From the NCBI RefSeq assembly GCF_024972775.1, contig NZ_CP092282.1, positions 3,527,001-3,591,000 of the forward strand: a DNA stretch of 64,000 nt. The letters run 5' to 3'. The position numbers and the translations under genes were made by a program. This stretch comes from Dehalobacter sp. DCM. Its GTDB lineage: Bacteria > Bacillota > Desulfitobacteriia > Desulfitobacteriales > Syntrophobotulaceae. The notes under the pieces are model-generated. The model did not search any database. It saw only the letters and a program-made list of their open reading frames with translations, and was not told the origin of the DNA. How positions within the stretch are numbered: the first letter of the stretch is position 1; each line of letters begins with the position of its first letter. Shown here in pieces: positions 16,611 through 23,897 of this stretch.

Positions 16611-17780
16611 ATGGGTACGATTTTAGTCTTTACAGGTAAAGGGGGTGTCGGTAAAACAAGTGTCGCCGCAGCCCATGCCGTAATTTCCGCGGCTGAAGGC
16701 AAGAAAACGCTGCTCGTCAGTACTGACATGGCCCATAACCTCGGCGATTTATTTGAACTGACCCTCGGCAGTGAGATCGCAGTCCTAGACAACGGTCTCC
16801 ACGTGTTGGAAATCAATCCGCATGACGTCATGGAAAACGACTTTAAGGATATGAAACATGCCGTTCTTCGTATGGTTGCCGAGAATGGTATGGGCGGCGA
16901 ACAGTTGGAACAGATCAGCGTTTTCCCGGGTATGGACGAGTTATTCTCCTTGCTGAAAATTTTAGCGCTTCACCAAAGCGGCCTTTATGACCGTATCATC
17001 GTGGACTGTGCGCCCACGGGCGAAACGCTGGCACTGCTGAAGTTTCCCGAACTGCTGTCCTGGTACATGGAGAAGCTATTCCCCATCGGCAAGGCAGCCC
17101 TGCGAATTCTGGCACCGATATCCAAAACCGTCTTCAAAGTACAGCTGCCTGACCGGCAGGCCATGACCGATATCGAGAGACTCTACGCGACACTCCTTGA
17201 ACTGCAGACGCTGCTGAAAGATCCGGCAACTACCGCCATCCGGCTGGTCACGATTCCTGAAAAGATGGTTGTCGAAGAAACAAAACGCAGCTTCATGTAT
17301 TTGAATCTCTACGGCTTTAATGTGGACTGCCTATACATCAACCGTATCTTACCACCGGACCTGGATAATTCTTATTTCGAGGAATGGATCACCATCCAGA
17401 CCCGTTACACGCAGGAACTCGAGAATCTATTTGCAGGCAGACCCATCCGTCGCATCCCTTGGTTTGACAGCGACTTAAACGGTGTCGGCGGCATCGGACG
17501 TCTCACAGCGATCCTCGCTGAAAGCGGCCCATTGTTTGAGCTGCAGCCGCCTTCTGTGGGTGAGCATTATGAAAAGACTGACACCGGCTATGCATTAATT
17601 CTGGATCTGCCGTTTGCTGCCAAGGGGGACATTCGCTTCAACGAGTCCGCAACCGATCTCATTCTGAAAATCGGCAACTTCAAACGCAGCATTCCGAAAC
17701 CATCCACCCTTCGTTCTTATCTGGTCAGCTCCGCGAAATTATCCAATGGCAGGCTGACGGTACGGTTCGAACCGAAATAA
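16611..17780 (+). CDS. ArsA/Get3-type ATPase with C-terminal HSP20-like domain (first copy)
   Basis: 389 residues. The deviant Walker A motif G-K-G-G-V-G-K-T-S is at the N-terminus, with switch motif T-D-M-A-H-N-L and D-C-A-P-T-G-E-T-L in the body. The last 65 residues resemble the alpha-crystallin-like domain found at the end of many bacterial ArsA ATPases. It is a single-module ATPase, so a dimer is expected, as in Get3. No arsenite pump (arsB) or arsR is nearby, which argues against classic arsenite efflux. ATG at 16611 is preceded by AAAGGAG; a TTG six bases upstream is the alternative. First of a tight three-gene set with the 76-residue protein and a second ATPase. Confidence 0.9.
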   Translation: MGTILVFTGKGGVGKTSVAAAHAVISAAEGKKTLLVSTDMAHNLGDLFELTLGSEIAVLDNGLHVLEINPHDVMENDFKDMKHAVLRMVAENGMGGEQLEQISVFPGMDELFSLLKILALHQSGLYDRIIVDCAPTGETLALLKFPELLSWYMEKLFPIGKAALRILAPISKTVFKVQLPDRQAMTDIERLYATLLELQTLLKDPATTAIRLVTIPEKMVVEETKRSFMYLNLYGFNVDCLYINRILPPDLDNSYFEEWITIQTRYTQELENLFAGRPIRRIPWFDSDLNGVGGIGRLTAILAESGPLFELQPPSVGEHYEKTDTGYALILDLPFAAKGDIRFNESATDLILKIGNFKRSIPKPSTLRSYLVSSAKLSNGRLTVRFEPK

Positions 17781-17793
17781 AGGAGGTCGTCCT

Positions 17794-18024
17794 ATGAATA
17801 CATTCTTTCATCCCGAATTCATCCGGAAAATGTGCGAAGCGAAACGGCTGCAAATGGAAGCCTTGGAAACATTGATGCCGGAGAACGTCCGGCACCATCT
17901 CTCCGTTATTGAAAAAGAAATAAAAGAACTGCTGGTGGAATGTCTAATGAACGACTCTGCGTCCGCGAAAACCGCCGGCCAAAATGAAGCTCGCCGTAAC
18001 GTTCATACGATCACCATCGATTAG
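17794..18024 (+). CDS. small uncharacterised protein between two ArsA-like ATPases
   Basis: 76 residues, not recognised. It looks mainly helical and amphipathic (F-I-R-K-M-C-E-A-K-R-L-Q-M-E-A-L-E-T-L, then V-I-E-K-E-I-K-E-L-L-V-E-C-L) with a polar tail and two cysteines, and has no signal or membrane segment. A clear AAAGGAGG site precedes the ATG. It starts 13 bases after the first ATPase and ends 12 bases before the second, so co-translation is very likely. Position suggests an adaptor or regulatory partner of the ATPases; this is inference. Confidence 0.85.
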   Translation: MNTFFHPEFIRKMCEAKRLQMEALETLMPENVRHHLSVIEKEIKELLVECLMNDSASAKTAGQNEARRNVHTITID

Positions 18025-18036
18025 GAGGGAAACAGT

Positions 18037-19191
18037 ATGCGTATCATTTTATATACCGGAAAAGGCGGTGTAGGCAAGACCAGCATCGCCGCCGCAACCG
18101 CGATCCGGCTGGCGGGTGATGGGCGCAGCGTGCTCCTTATGAGTACCGATCAAGCCCACAGTCTGTCCGATTCACTCGATCTGAAGCTTGGAAGTGAACC
18201 CACTGCTGTCATCCCCAACCTGGATGCCCTGGAAATCGATGTCGTTAAGGAAAGCGAAGCGGCTTGGGGAAACCTGAAATCCTATATGCGGCAACTGATC
18301 CTGTCACGGGCAGAAGGCGGGATTGAAGCGGAAGAACTCCTCGTGTTCCCCGGTCTGGAAGAGCTGTTTTCGTTGTTTACGATGTTGGATTATTACGAAA
18401 ACAAGAAGTATGACGTCATCGTCGTCGATTGTGCCCCGACGGGTGAAACGCTGAACCTGCTGAAATACCCGGAAATGTTCGGGGAAATATTCAACAAAGT
18501 TCTGCCCCTCAAGCGCCAGGCTGCCAAAGTGGCCGGGCCGGTGGTTGAAAAAGTCCTCAAGATGCCAATGCCCAAAGACAACGTTTTTGAAGACGTGACG
18601 AAGCTGATGGCCAAGCTCGAACGTCTTCAGGCTCTCATGCTGAATAAAGAAGTCCTCACCGTCCGCCTCGTCACTACGCCTGAAAGGATAGTGATCAAAG
18701 AAACAAAACGCAGCTTTACCTGGCTCAGTCTGTTTGATTACCAGGTAGACGCCATCATCGTCAACAAAGTATTTCCGCAGGAAGCGCTGTCCGGCTATTT
18801 CGACCGGTGGGTTGCGCTGCAAAATCAAGGTTTGAGCGAAATCAAGGAAAGCTTTGCCGATCTTCCCGTCTTTTATCTCAATCTCCTGAAGCACGAACTC
18901 AAATCCGTTCCGGTACTGGCCCAGATCGGGAATCTCTACGGCGCGTTGAATCCGGAGGACGTTTTCTGCCGGACACGCCTAATTGAGACCTTCCGGGACG
19001 ACGATCAGGATGTCCTGATTTTCCGCCTGCCCTTTGCCGAAAAAACAGAAATGACACTTTCCCAGGCCGGTGGAGAGATTTATGTCGCAATCAAAAATGA
19101 AAAGCGGTGTATGATGCTGCCGCCGCATTTATTGCATAAGCAGATCACTTCCGCTAAGTTGGATCAGGGGAAATTAGAGATTCGATTTTGA
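18037..19191 (+). CDS. ArsA/Get3-type ATPase with C-terminal HSP20-like domain (second copy)
   Basis: 384 residues, a diverged paralogue of the first ATPase in the operon. It shares G-K-G-G-V-G-K-T-S, S-T-D-Q-A-H-S-L, D-C-A-P-T-G-E-T-L-N-L-L-K and E-T-K-R-S-F blocks, and ends in an HSP20-like domain. Two different single-module subunits encoded side by side suggest a heterodimer, equivalent to the two halves of E. coli ArsA. Alternatively they may handle two client sets. A strong AGGAGGG ribosome binding site precedes the ATG. Arsenite, tail-anchored protein or another client cannot be told from sequence. Confidence 0.9.
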   Translation: MRIILYTGKGGVGKTSIAAATAIRLAGDGRSVLLMSTDQAHSLSDSLDLKLGSEPTAVIPNLDALEIDVVKESEAAWGNLKSYMRQLILSRAEGGIEAEELLVFPGLEELFSLFTMLDYYENKKYDVIVVDCAPTGETLNLLKYPEMFGEIFNKVLPLKRQAAKVAGPVVEKVLKMPMPKDNVFEDVTKLMAKLERLQALMLNKEVLTVRLVTTPERIVIKETKRSFTWLSLFDYQVDAIIVNKVFPQEALSGYFDRWVALQNQGLSEIKESFADLPVFYLNLLKHELKSVPVLAQIGNLYGALNPEDVFCRTRLIETFRDDDQDVLIFRLPFAEKTEMTLSQAGGEIYVAIKNEKRCMMLPPHLLHKQITSAKLDQGKLEIRF

Positions 19192-19311
19192 GCCGATGAT
19201 TTTAAAATCCTTGATTTTGTGAATATCGCTCGCTGTTTGGGACAAACCTGAGCATTGCCGAATAGTATACTATATAAACCTCAATGATTGTGTAAGAAGG
19301 GAAATGATTTT

Positions 19312-19539
19312 ATGTATTTATCCCGTGTTATTCTGATCCCTGCCGGTATTCGTTCGCTTAGAAATTTATTCAGAGGGTTAGGCAGAGGTCCGCAAGCAGC
19401 GAATAATGTAGGCATAACGAATTCACCGGTATCTGTCGCGGCAAATGTTCAAACACCCATTGTTAATCAAGTAGCCGTTTCTAGTCTGCCTCTATTTCGT
19501 TTACGTCGGAGGTCAAGGGGTTGCTGCTGCCGTTTTTAG
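19312..19539 (+). CDS. small hypothetical protein with basic, cysteine-ending C-terminus
   Basis: 75 residues from the ATG at 19312 (AGAAGGGA upstream). It is not recognised. An N-terminal hydrophobic-basic stretch is followed by a Val/Asn/Ser-rich middle (V-G-I-T-N-S-P-V-S-V-A-A-N-V) and a tail R-L-R-R-R-S-R-G-C-C-C-R-F. Low-complexity Val/Asn segments of this type occur in spore-coat or surface proteins, but this is only a resemblance. A perfect terminator follows. Confidence 0.55.
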   Translation: MYLSRVILIPAGIRSLRNLFRGLGRGPQAANNVGITNSPVSVAANVQTPIVNQVAVSSLPLFRLRRRSRGCCCRF

Positions 19540-19571
19540 CCATTTCAAGCTGATCGAATAGAGATGATTGA

Positions 19572-19601
19572 AGAAACCTCCCGACGCTCGGGAGGTTTCT
19601 T
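19572..19601. terminator. perfect bidirectional terminator
   Basis: AGAAACCTCCCGA-CGC-TCGGGAGGTTTCT, a 13-bp perfect stem between the small hypothetical gene and the convergent tyrS gene. Flanks are only moderately T-rich. Confidence 0.8.
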
Positions 19602-19615
19602 CTAGTAAGTTTTCG

Positions 19616-20863
19616 TCACACCATCAGCAAAACCTTGTGGTACGCTTTCTTTCCTTTACGTATTTTCAGACCGGCTTTTAATTGTTCGGAAGGAATAGTC
19701 ATGTCCACGGATAGTACTTTTTCCTCATTAATGGCGACGCCGCCTTGTTGGATCAGGCGTCTGGCTTCCCCTTTGGAAGGAGCTATCCCGCAGGCCACCA
19801 TCAATTCTACTATTCCGATGGCATTATCGACCAGCTGCTCGGCAGATATTTCCGTGGTAGGCATGTGCGAATCATCGGCACCACCGGCAAAGAGGGCGTG
19901 CGCCGCACTTTTGGCATTCTCGGCTTCTGCTTCACCGTGAACCAGCTTCGTCAGTTCATGCGCCAGAATTTCTTTGGCTTCGTTGAGCTGGCTGCCTTCC
20001 CATTTGTCCATGGCGTCAATTTGTTCCAGCGGCAGGAACGTCAGCATCCGCAAGCACTTGAGAACATCGGCGTCCGCAATATTCCGCCAATACTGGAAGA
20101 ATTCAAACGGGGAGGTTTTGTTCGGATCAAGCCAGACAGCGCCCTTGGCCGTTTTGCCCATTTTATTTCCTTCGGAGTTCATGAGTAGGGTAATGGTCAT
20201 GGCATAGGCATCCTTGCCGAGCTTACGGCGAATGAGTTCTGTCCCAAACAGCATATTTGACCACTGGTCATCACCGCCAAACTGCATATTGCAGCCGTGA
20301 TTCTGAAACAGATAATAGAAGTCGTAAGATTGCATGATCATATAGTTGAATTCCAGGAATGACAGACCTTTTTCCATTCGCTGCTTATAACATTCGGCAC
20401 GCAGCATATTATTCACGGAAAAGTGCGCGCCGACTTCCCGGAGCAACTCCACATAATTCAGCTTTAAGAGCCAGTCGGCATTGTTCACCATAATGGCCTT
20501 ATCCGAGCCAAATTCGATGAAGCGTTCCATCTGTTTCTTGAAGCACTCACTGTTATGCCGAATAGTTTCCGGTGTCATCATGGAACGCAAGTCCGTACGG
20601 CCGGATGGATCACCGATATAGGCAGTACCGCCGCCGATCAGAACCACCGGTTTGTTGCCGGCCATCTGTAACCGTTTCATCAGGCAGAGCGCCATAAAAT
20701 GACCGACATGCAGCGAATCGGCAGTGGGATCAAACCCAATATAAAACGTGGCACGACCGCTATTAATCAGTTCTTTAATTTCGTCTTCGTCAGTGACCTG
20801 AGCGATTAAGCCCCGGGCGACTAATTCATCATAGATTTTCACCTGATACAACTCCTTACCCAA
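19616..20863 (-). CDS. tyrS: tyrosyl-tRNA synthetase
   Basis: Cytoplasmic class I aminoacyl-tRNA synthetase charging tRNA-Tyr; 415 residues, full length. The HIGH-like motif appears as H-V-G-H near residue 52 and the KMSKS loop as K-M-G-K-T near 234. Tyrosine-specific blocks G-D-P-S-G-R-T and Q-S-Y-D-F-Y are present, and a C-terminal S4-type RNA-binding domain (A-R-R-L-I-Q-Q-G-G-V) ends the chain. Expression is controlled by the T-box leader immediately upstream, which carries a TAC specifier. Confidence 0.97.
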   Translation of the reverse strand: MGKELYQVKIYDELVARGLIAQVTDEDEIKELINSGRATFYIGFDPTADSLHVGHFMALCLMKRLQMAGNKPVVLIGGGTAYIGDPSGRTDLRSMMTPETIRHNSECFKKQMERFIEFGSDKAIMVNNADWLLKLNYVELLREVGAHFSVNNMLRAECYKQRMEKGLSFLEFNYMIMQSYDFYYLFQNHGCNMQFGGDDQWSNMLFGTELIRRKLGKDAYAMTITLLMNSEGNKMGKTAKGAVWLDPNKTSPFEFFQYWRNIADADVLKCLRMLTFLPLEQIDAMDKWEGSQLNEAKEILAHELTKLVHGEAEAENAKSAAHALFAGGADDSHMPTTEISAEQLVDNAIGIVELMVACGIAPSKGEARRLIQQGGVAINEEKVLSVDMTIPSEQLKAGLKIRKGKKAYHKVLLMV

Positions 20864-20879
20864 AAATTAATAATAAATG

Positions 20880-21125
20880 CCCCTGCTCATTCGAACAGAA
20901 GGCAAAAATTGCGGTACCACCTCTGATTCGGAAATTCCTCACAGAATTCCCCTCACCAAGTGCAAAAACACTTACACGCTGTAGCGGGCGTACCCGTCAA
21001 ACCCTACGCACTGTTCAGGCTGAGGCTCCGGGATGTATTCGGTTCAGCCCGTCTGCAGCCTCTCACCAACCGGCTGCTCTCTGAATGAACGATTGCTGAC
21101 CTACTTCTTCCTTTCATCGCTTTTG
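20880..21125 (-). promoter_or_regulatory. T-box riboswitch leader of tyrS, tyrosine specifier
   Basis: On the minus strand the T-box consensus AGGTGGTACCGC lies near 20909-20920. It is followed by a GC-rich hairpin (GCCTTCTG...CAGGGGC) and an AT-rich run just before tyrS. Upstream is the structured stem I region, with the sequence GAATACATC placing a TAC (Tyr) specifier at 21035-21037. A weak promoter (TTTTCC-17-TATACT) lies at about 21139-21167. Uncharged tRNA-Tyr would stabilise the antiterminator and allow tyrS transcription. Confidence 0.9.
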
Positions 21126-21196
21126 CAACTATCAATTGAGTATATCTTAGATGATAAATGCGGAAAAGTAAAGCCGCTGAATTCTTCAATTTATGC

Positions 21197-22960
21197 TTAT
21201 TGCACGAAACTCCGGGTCAGAGCGGCCAGGTTTTCCGAAGTCGGGGTAATCTCGTGACCGGAATGGCGGACATTCGCCAAAGTCTTTTCCAGCGCATCTA
21301 AATTCACGGGTTTTGCCAGGTGCTGATCAAAACCTGCCGCCTTGGAGCGCTCCAAATCCTCTGCTTGCGCATAGCCGGATAGTGCAATTAAGAATACATC
21401 ATGGAGATCATGATCATATCGAAAATGTGCAGCTACTTCATAGCCATCCATATCCGGCAGCCCAATGTCGCAGATCAAAACATCCGGATTGAATTCTTTT
21501 GCTTTAAGCAAACCCTCACGGCCGCTTGAAGCTGTCATCACTTTATGGCCTAAATGTTGAAGAAGTAAACAAAGAATTTCGTAAATATCCGGAATATCAT
21601 CAATGATCAGGATTCGGAGAGAACTGACAGGTAACCTGCAGGTCTTCATTTCCTTCTCCTGATGATGTACCGCTGCTTCAGGTAAGCGGATGGTAAACTG
21701 TGTCCCCTGGCCAAGTCCTTGACTATATACGGAGACGGTACCTCCATGGAGTTCGACTATCCCTTTGACAATTGTCAACCCTAAGCCAAGACCTCCCTTA
21801 CTGCGATCAAGCGTGCTCTCGACCTGCATAAACGGTTCGAACAAATTAGGCAGTACTTCCGGCTTAATACCAATACCCGTATCCTTAATGGTTATAACGG
21901 CTTCTTTTGTCACTTCATCCCGTGATACCGCCACACGTGTTTTATCTCCTTTGCTTGAAAACTTTACCGAGTTATGCAGCAAGTTGCCAATGACTTGAAT
22001 AAGACGCGCGGGATCTGCTTCAAGATCTATTTCCGAGGTTAGGTGAGTTTCCAGAGTGACGCCTCTTTCGGAGAATTGTACGTTGTAATCCGTTACGGCC
22101 ATTTGCACAATTTTGTTTAGTTCCACGCGTTCCTTTTGCAAAGTGATTTTGTTTTGTGTAATACGCGTAACATCAAGCAAATCATCAACGATACGTGTCA
22201 GCTGTTCGCCCTGACGCAATGCAATCTTGATTGCATTTATCGCCTGTTCTTCTTCAATCGGCGTGTTCTTAAGCAAGGTAAGACTCATCATCATTGAAGC
22301 CAGCGGATTTCGTAATTCGTGCGACAGCATGTTGATAAACGCATCTTTATTTTGATCCGCTTGCTGTATGTTCTTGAGACTTTCCTCACTTTCTTGTAAA
22401 GCCTCTTTTTGAGATTCGATTAATTTGAGTCGGTCTACTCCCATTTCTCCGAAAATTACCGCTAACTGAATGAAATACTGCATAATCCCATCCAGCTTTT
22501 CTTTCGAATAAATCGGGACACGATCCAATGCTTTTAAATATTCTATCTCATCAAAGTCATATTTTCTCGCTTGGTACAAAAATTTTTCTATATCCGGCTT
22601 TTCAAATAGAAATTGCCCCTGATAAATCGTGGCGACATGTTCTCCCTCGATGATGATTGGTGCTGCGGCATCAATCAAACCGTTTAAACATTCATACCAG
22701 ATATAGGGTTTGACACTATCTTTCCCTTGCCTAAGATATTTTTCTATAAAAAGATCACTTTGTCTGCACAAAGCTTTTGTTCCACAATTAACCCGATGAA
22801 ACTTTGTACAGATATCTCGCCAGCCTACAGCTACCAATAAATTTCCTTCAGTGTCGATTATACCTGAAGAAATTCCTGATACTAAGTATAATCTTTCCAT
22901 CAGTCTCTGAAGGTTGGCGATATCAACGATTTCAGAAAAGTTATATTTCACAAAATACAC
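21197..22960 (-). CDS. hybrid sensor histidine kinase with PocR ligand-binding domain
   Basis: 587 residues, no transmembrane segment, so probably cytoplasmic. Residues about 10-180 match PocR sensory domains (C-G-T-K-A-L-C-R-Q-S-D, I-Y-Q-G-Q-F-L-F), known to bind small ligands. Then come HisKA with phospho-acceptor His near 214 (S-H-E-L-R-N-P), an HATPase domain (D-T-G-I-G-I-K-P and G-L-G-L-G-L), and a receiver domain (I-I-D-D, D-I-G-L-P-D-M-D-G, K-P). The last 18 residues (E-I-T-P-T-S-E-N-L-A-A-L-T-R) are not part of a receiver fold. They nearly repeat the end of the chemoreceptor gene at 28983-29807, at DNA level too. No cognate regulator is adjacent. Confidence 0.93.
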   Translation of the reverse strand: MYFVKYNFSEIVDIANLQRLMERLYLVSGISSGIIDTEGNLLVAVGWRDICTKFHRVNCGTKALCRQSDLFIEKYLRQGKDSVKPYIWYECLNGLIDAAAPIIIEGEHVATIYQGQFLFEKPDIEKFLYQARKYDFDEIEYLKALDRVPIYSKEKLDGIMQYFIQLAVIFGEMGVDRLKLIESQKEALQESEESLKNIQQADQNKDAFINMLSHELRNPLASMMMSLTLLKNTPIEEEQAINAIKIALRQGEQLTRIVDDLLDVTRITQNKITLQKERVELNKIVQMAVTDYNVQFSERGVTLETHLTSEIDLEADPARLIQVIGNLLHNSVKFSSKGDKTRVAVSRDEVTKEAVITIKDTGIGIKPEVLPNLFEPFMQVESTLDRSKGGLGLGLTIVKGIVELHGGTVSVYSQGLGQGTQFTIRLPEAAVHHQEKEMKTCRLPVSSLRILIIDDIPDIYEILCLLLQHLGHKVMTASSGREGLLKAKEFNPDVLICDIGLPDMDGYEVAAHFRYDHDLHDVFLIALSGYAQAEDLERSKAAGFDQHLAKPVNLDALEKTLANVRHSGHEITPTSENLAALTRSFVQ

Positions 22961-23076
22961 CTTCCCCTAAAAATCAAATCCATGGCGCTAACCTATTCGT
23001 CAATACGCTGCATTTTCCTTCCAAATTTTATACTATATTAACGAATTTTTCAGAAAATAATGTCGAATACCCTAAG

Positions 23077-23625
23077 CTAATCATTGAAAAAAACCAAGCT
23101 TAAGTAGGTCACAATGTTGTTCCCGCAGTCAAAGGAAGCACCCAGGCGGCTCGCTGTTTCCAAGATCAGAATGCCATGACTCTCAATCGTAGACAACCGT
23201 TGCTCAGGATGACGGCAGGGCATGTCGGGGTACGCGCATTCATCACAAAGCATACAACCGGTGGACAACGCAAGAACCTTGCCGAAATGCTCCTCGAACC
23301 GCTTCCGTATTGCCAGTGTCATCTGTTCGTGGTCCTGCTTCGCTTCCAAACACGCAGCAAAATCCATATTGTCGGGTACCTCTGCAACACTGGTAAACAG
23401 AAAGACATGGTCAAAGGACTCGCACTCCTTGATGCAGTGTTCAATAGACGCAATAGCCGGCGGGCAGGCCCAGGACTTACTGTGGTGCGGGCACTCATGC
23501 TCGCAGATAGTGCGCACCTTGTCGGAAAAAATGAGCTCGTCACGGCCGAGATAGAAAAACTCACAGATCGGATAATCGTAGATGAATCCTTCGATGATAT
23601 CTTTGTAGTCTTTTTCAACGTTCAT
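23077..23625 (-). CDS. DUF2284 metal-binding protein
   Basis: 182 residues, cytoplasmic, with many cysteines. C-E-H-E-C-P-H-H-S-K-S-W-A-C-P-P and C-M-L-C-D-E-C-A-Y-P-D-M-P-C are the hallmark motifs of DUF2284, a family of predicted metal or Fe-S binding proteins common in strict anaerobes. Biochemical role unknown. It stands alone on this strand; a strong palindromic element lies 50-120 bases upstream of the start. A ribosome binding site (AGGAGC) precedes the ATG. Confidence 0.87.
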   Translation of the reverse strand: MNVEKDYKDIIEGFIYDYPICEFFYLGRDELIFSDKVRTICEHECPHHSKSWACPPAIASIEHCIKECESFDHVFLFTSVAEVPDNMDFAACLEAKQDHEQMTLAIRKRFEEHFGKVLALSTGCMLCDECAYPDMPCRHPEQRLSTIESHGILILETASRLGASFDCGNNIVTYLSLVFFND

Positions 23626-23676
23626 TTTATTGCTCCTATAAGTACACTAGAAAACTTGGCTGGCGCCAAGCCTTTG

Positions 23677-23748
23677 GCGGCAGCCTTAGTTGCACTTAGA
23701 TATATCAGAAAGGTATTATACTTTCTGATATACTAAAAAAGCTGCCGC
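23677..23748. repeat. nested palindromic element upstream of the DUF2284 gene
   Basis: A perfect 12-bp inverted repeat TATATCAGAAAG / CTTTCTGATATA with an 8-base spacer (23701-23732) sits inside a second 8-bp inverted repeat GCGGCAGC (23677-23684) / GCTGCCGC (23741-23748). The arms match further if an 8-base insertion is allowed on the left. It could be an operator, a cruciform or a small REP/MITE-like unit. There is no T-run, so it is not a standard terminator. Confidence 0.65.
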
Positions 23749-23844
23749 TATACGCAGACGACAGACTTTATTCGGTTGCATGATCCGCTTTAATTATAAT
23801 CGATATCGTATCCAAATCAAAATACCTATGTTAAGAACATGAAA

Positions 23845-23878
23845 GATCCCGGAAGTCTTCCCATCAGACTTCCGGGAC
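23845..23878 (-). terminator. rho-independent terminator of the FAD/Fe-S oxidoreductase gene
   Basis: CCCGGAAGTC pairs perfectly with GACTTCCGGG around a 9-base loop, 20 bases downstream of the oxidoreductase stop codon on the minus strand. Confidence 0.8.
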
Positions 23879-23897
23879 CTTAAAAACCTTATTGATT

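Noticed and set aside
18304-18894. 196-codon open frame opposite the second ArsA-like ATPase
   Set aside because: Composition follows codon structure of the real gene on the plus strand; no start signal and His/Phe-rich shadow appearance.
16611-19191. Arsenic resistance operon
   Set aside because: ArsA-like ATPases are present, but arsB/acr3, arsR and arsD are absent. The arsC-like remnant at 9113-9302 is distant and broken.
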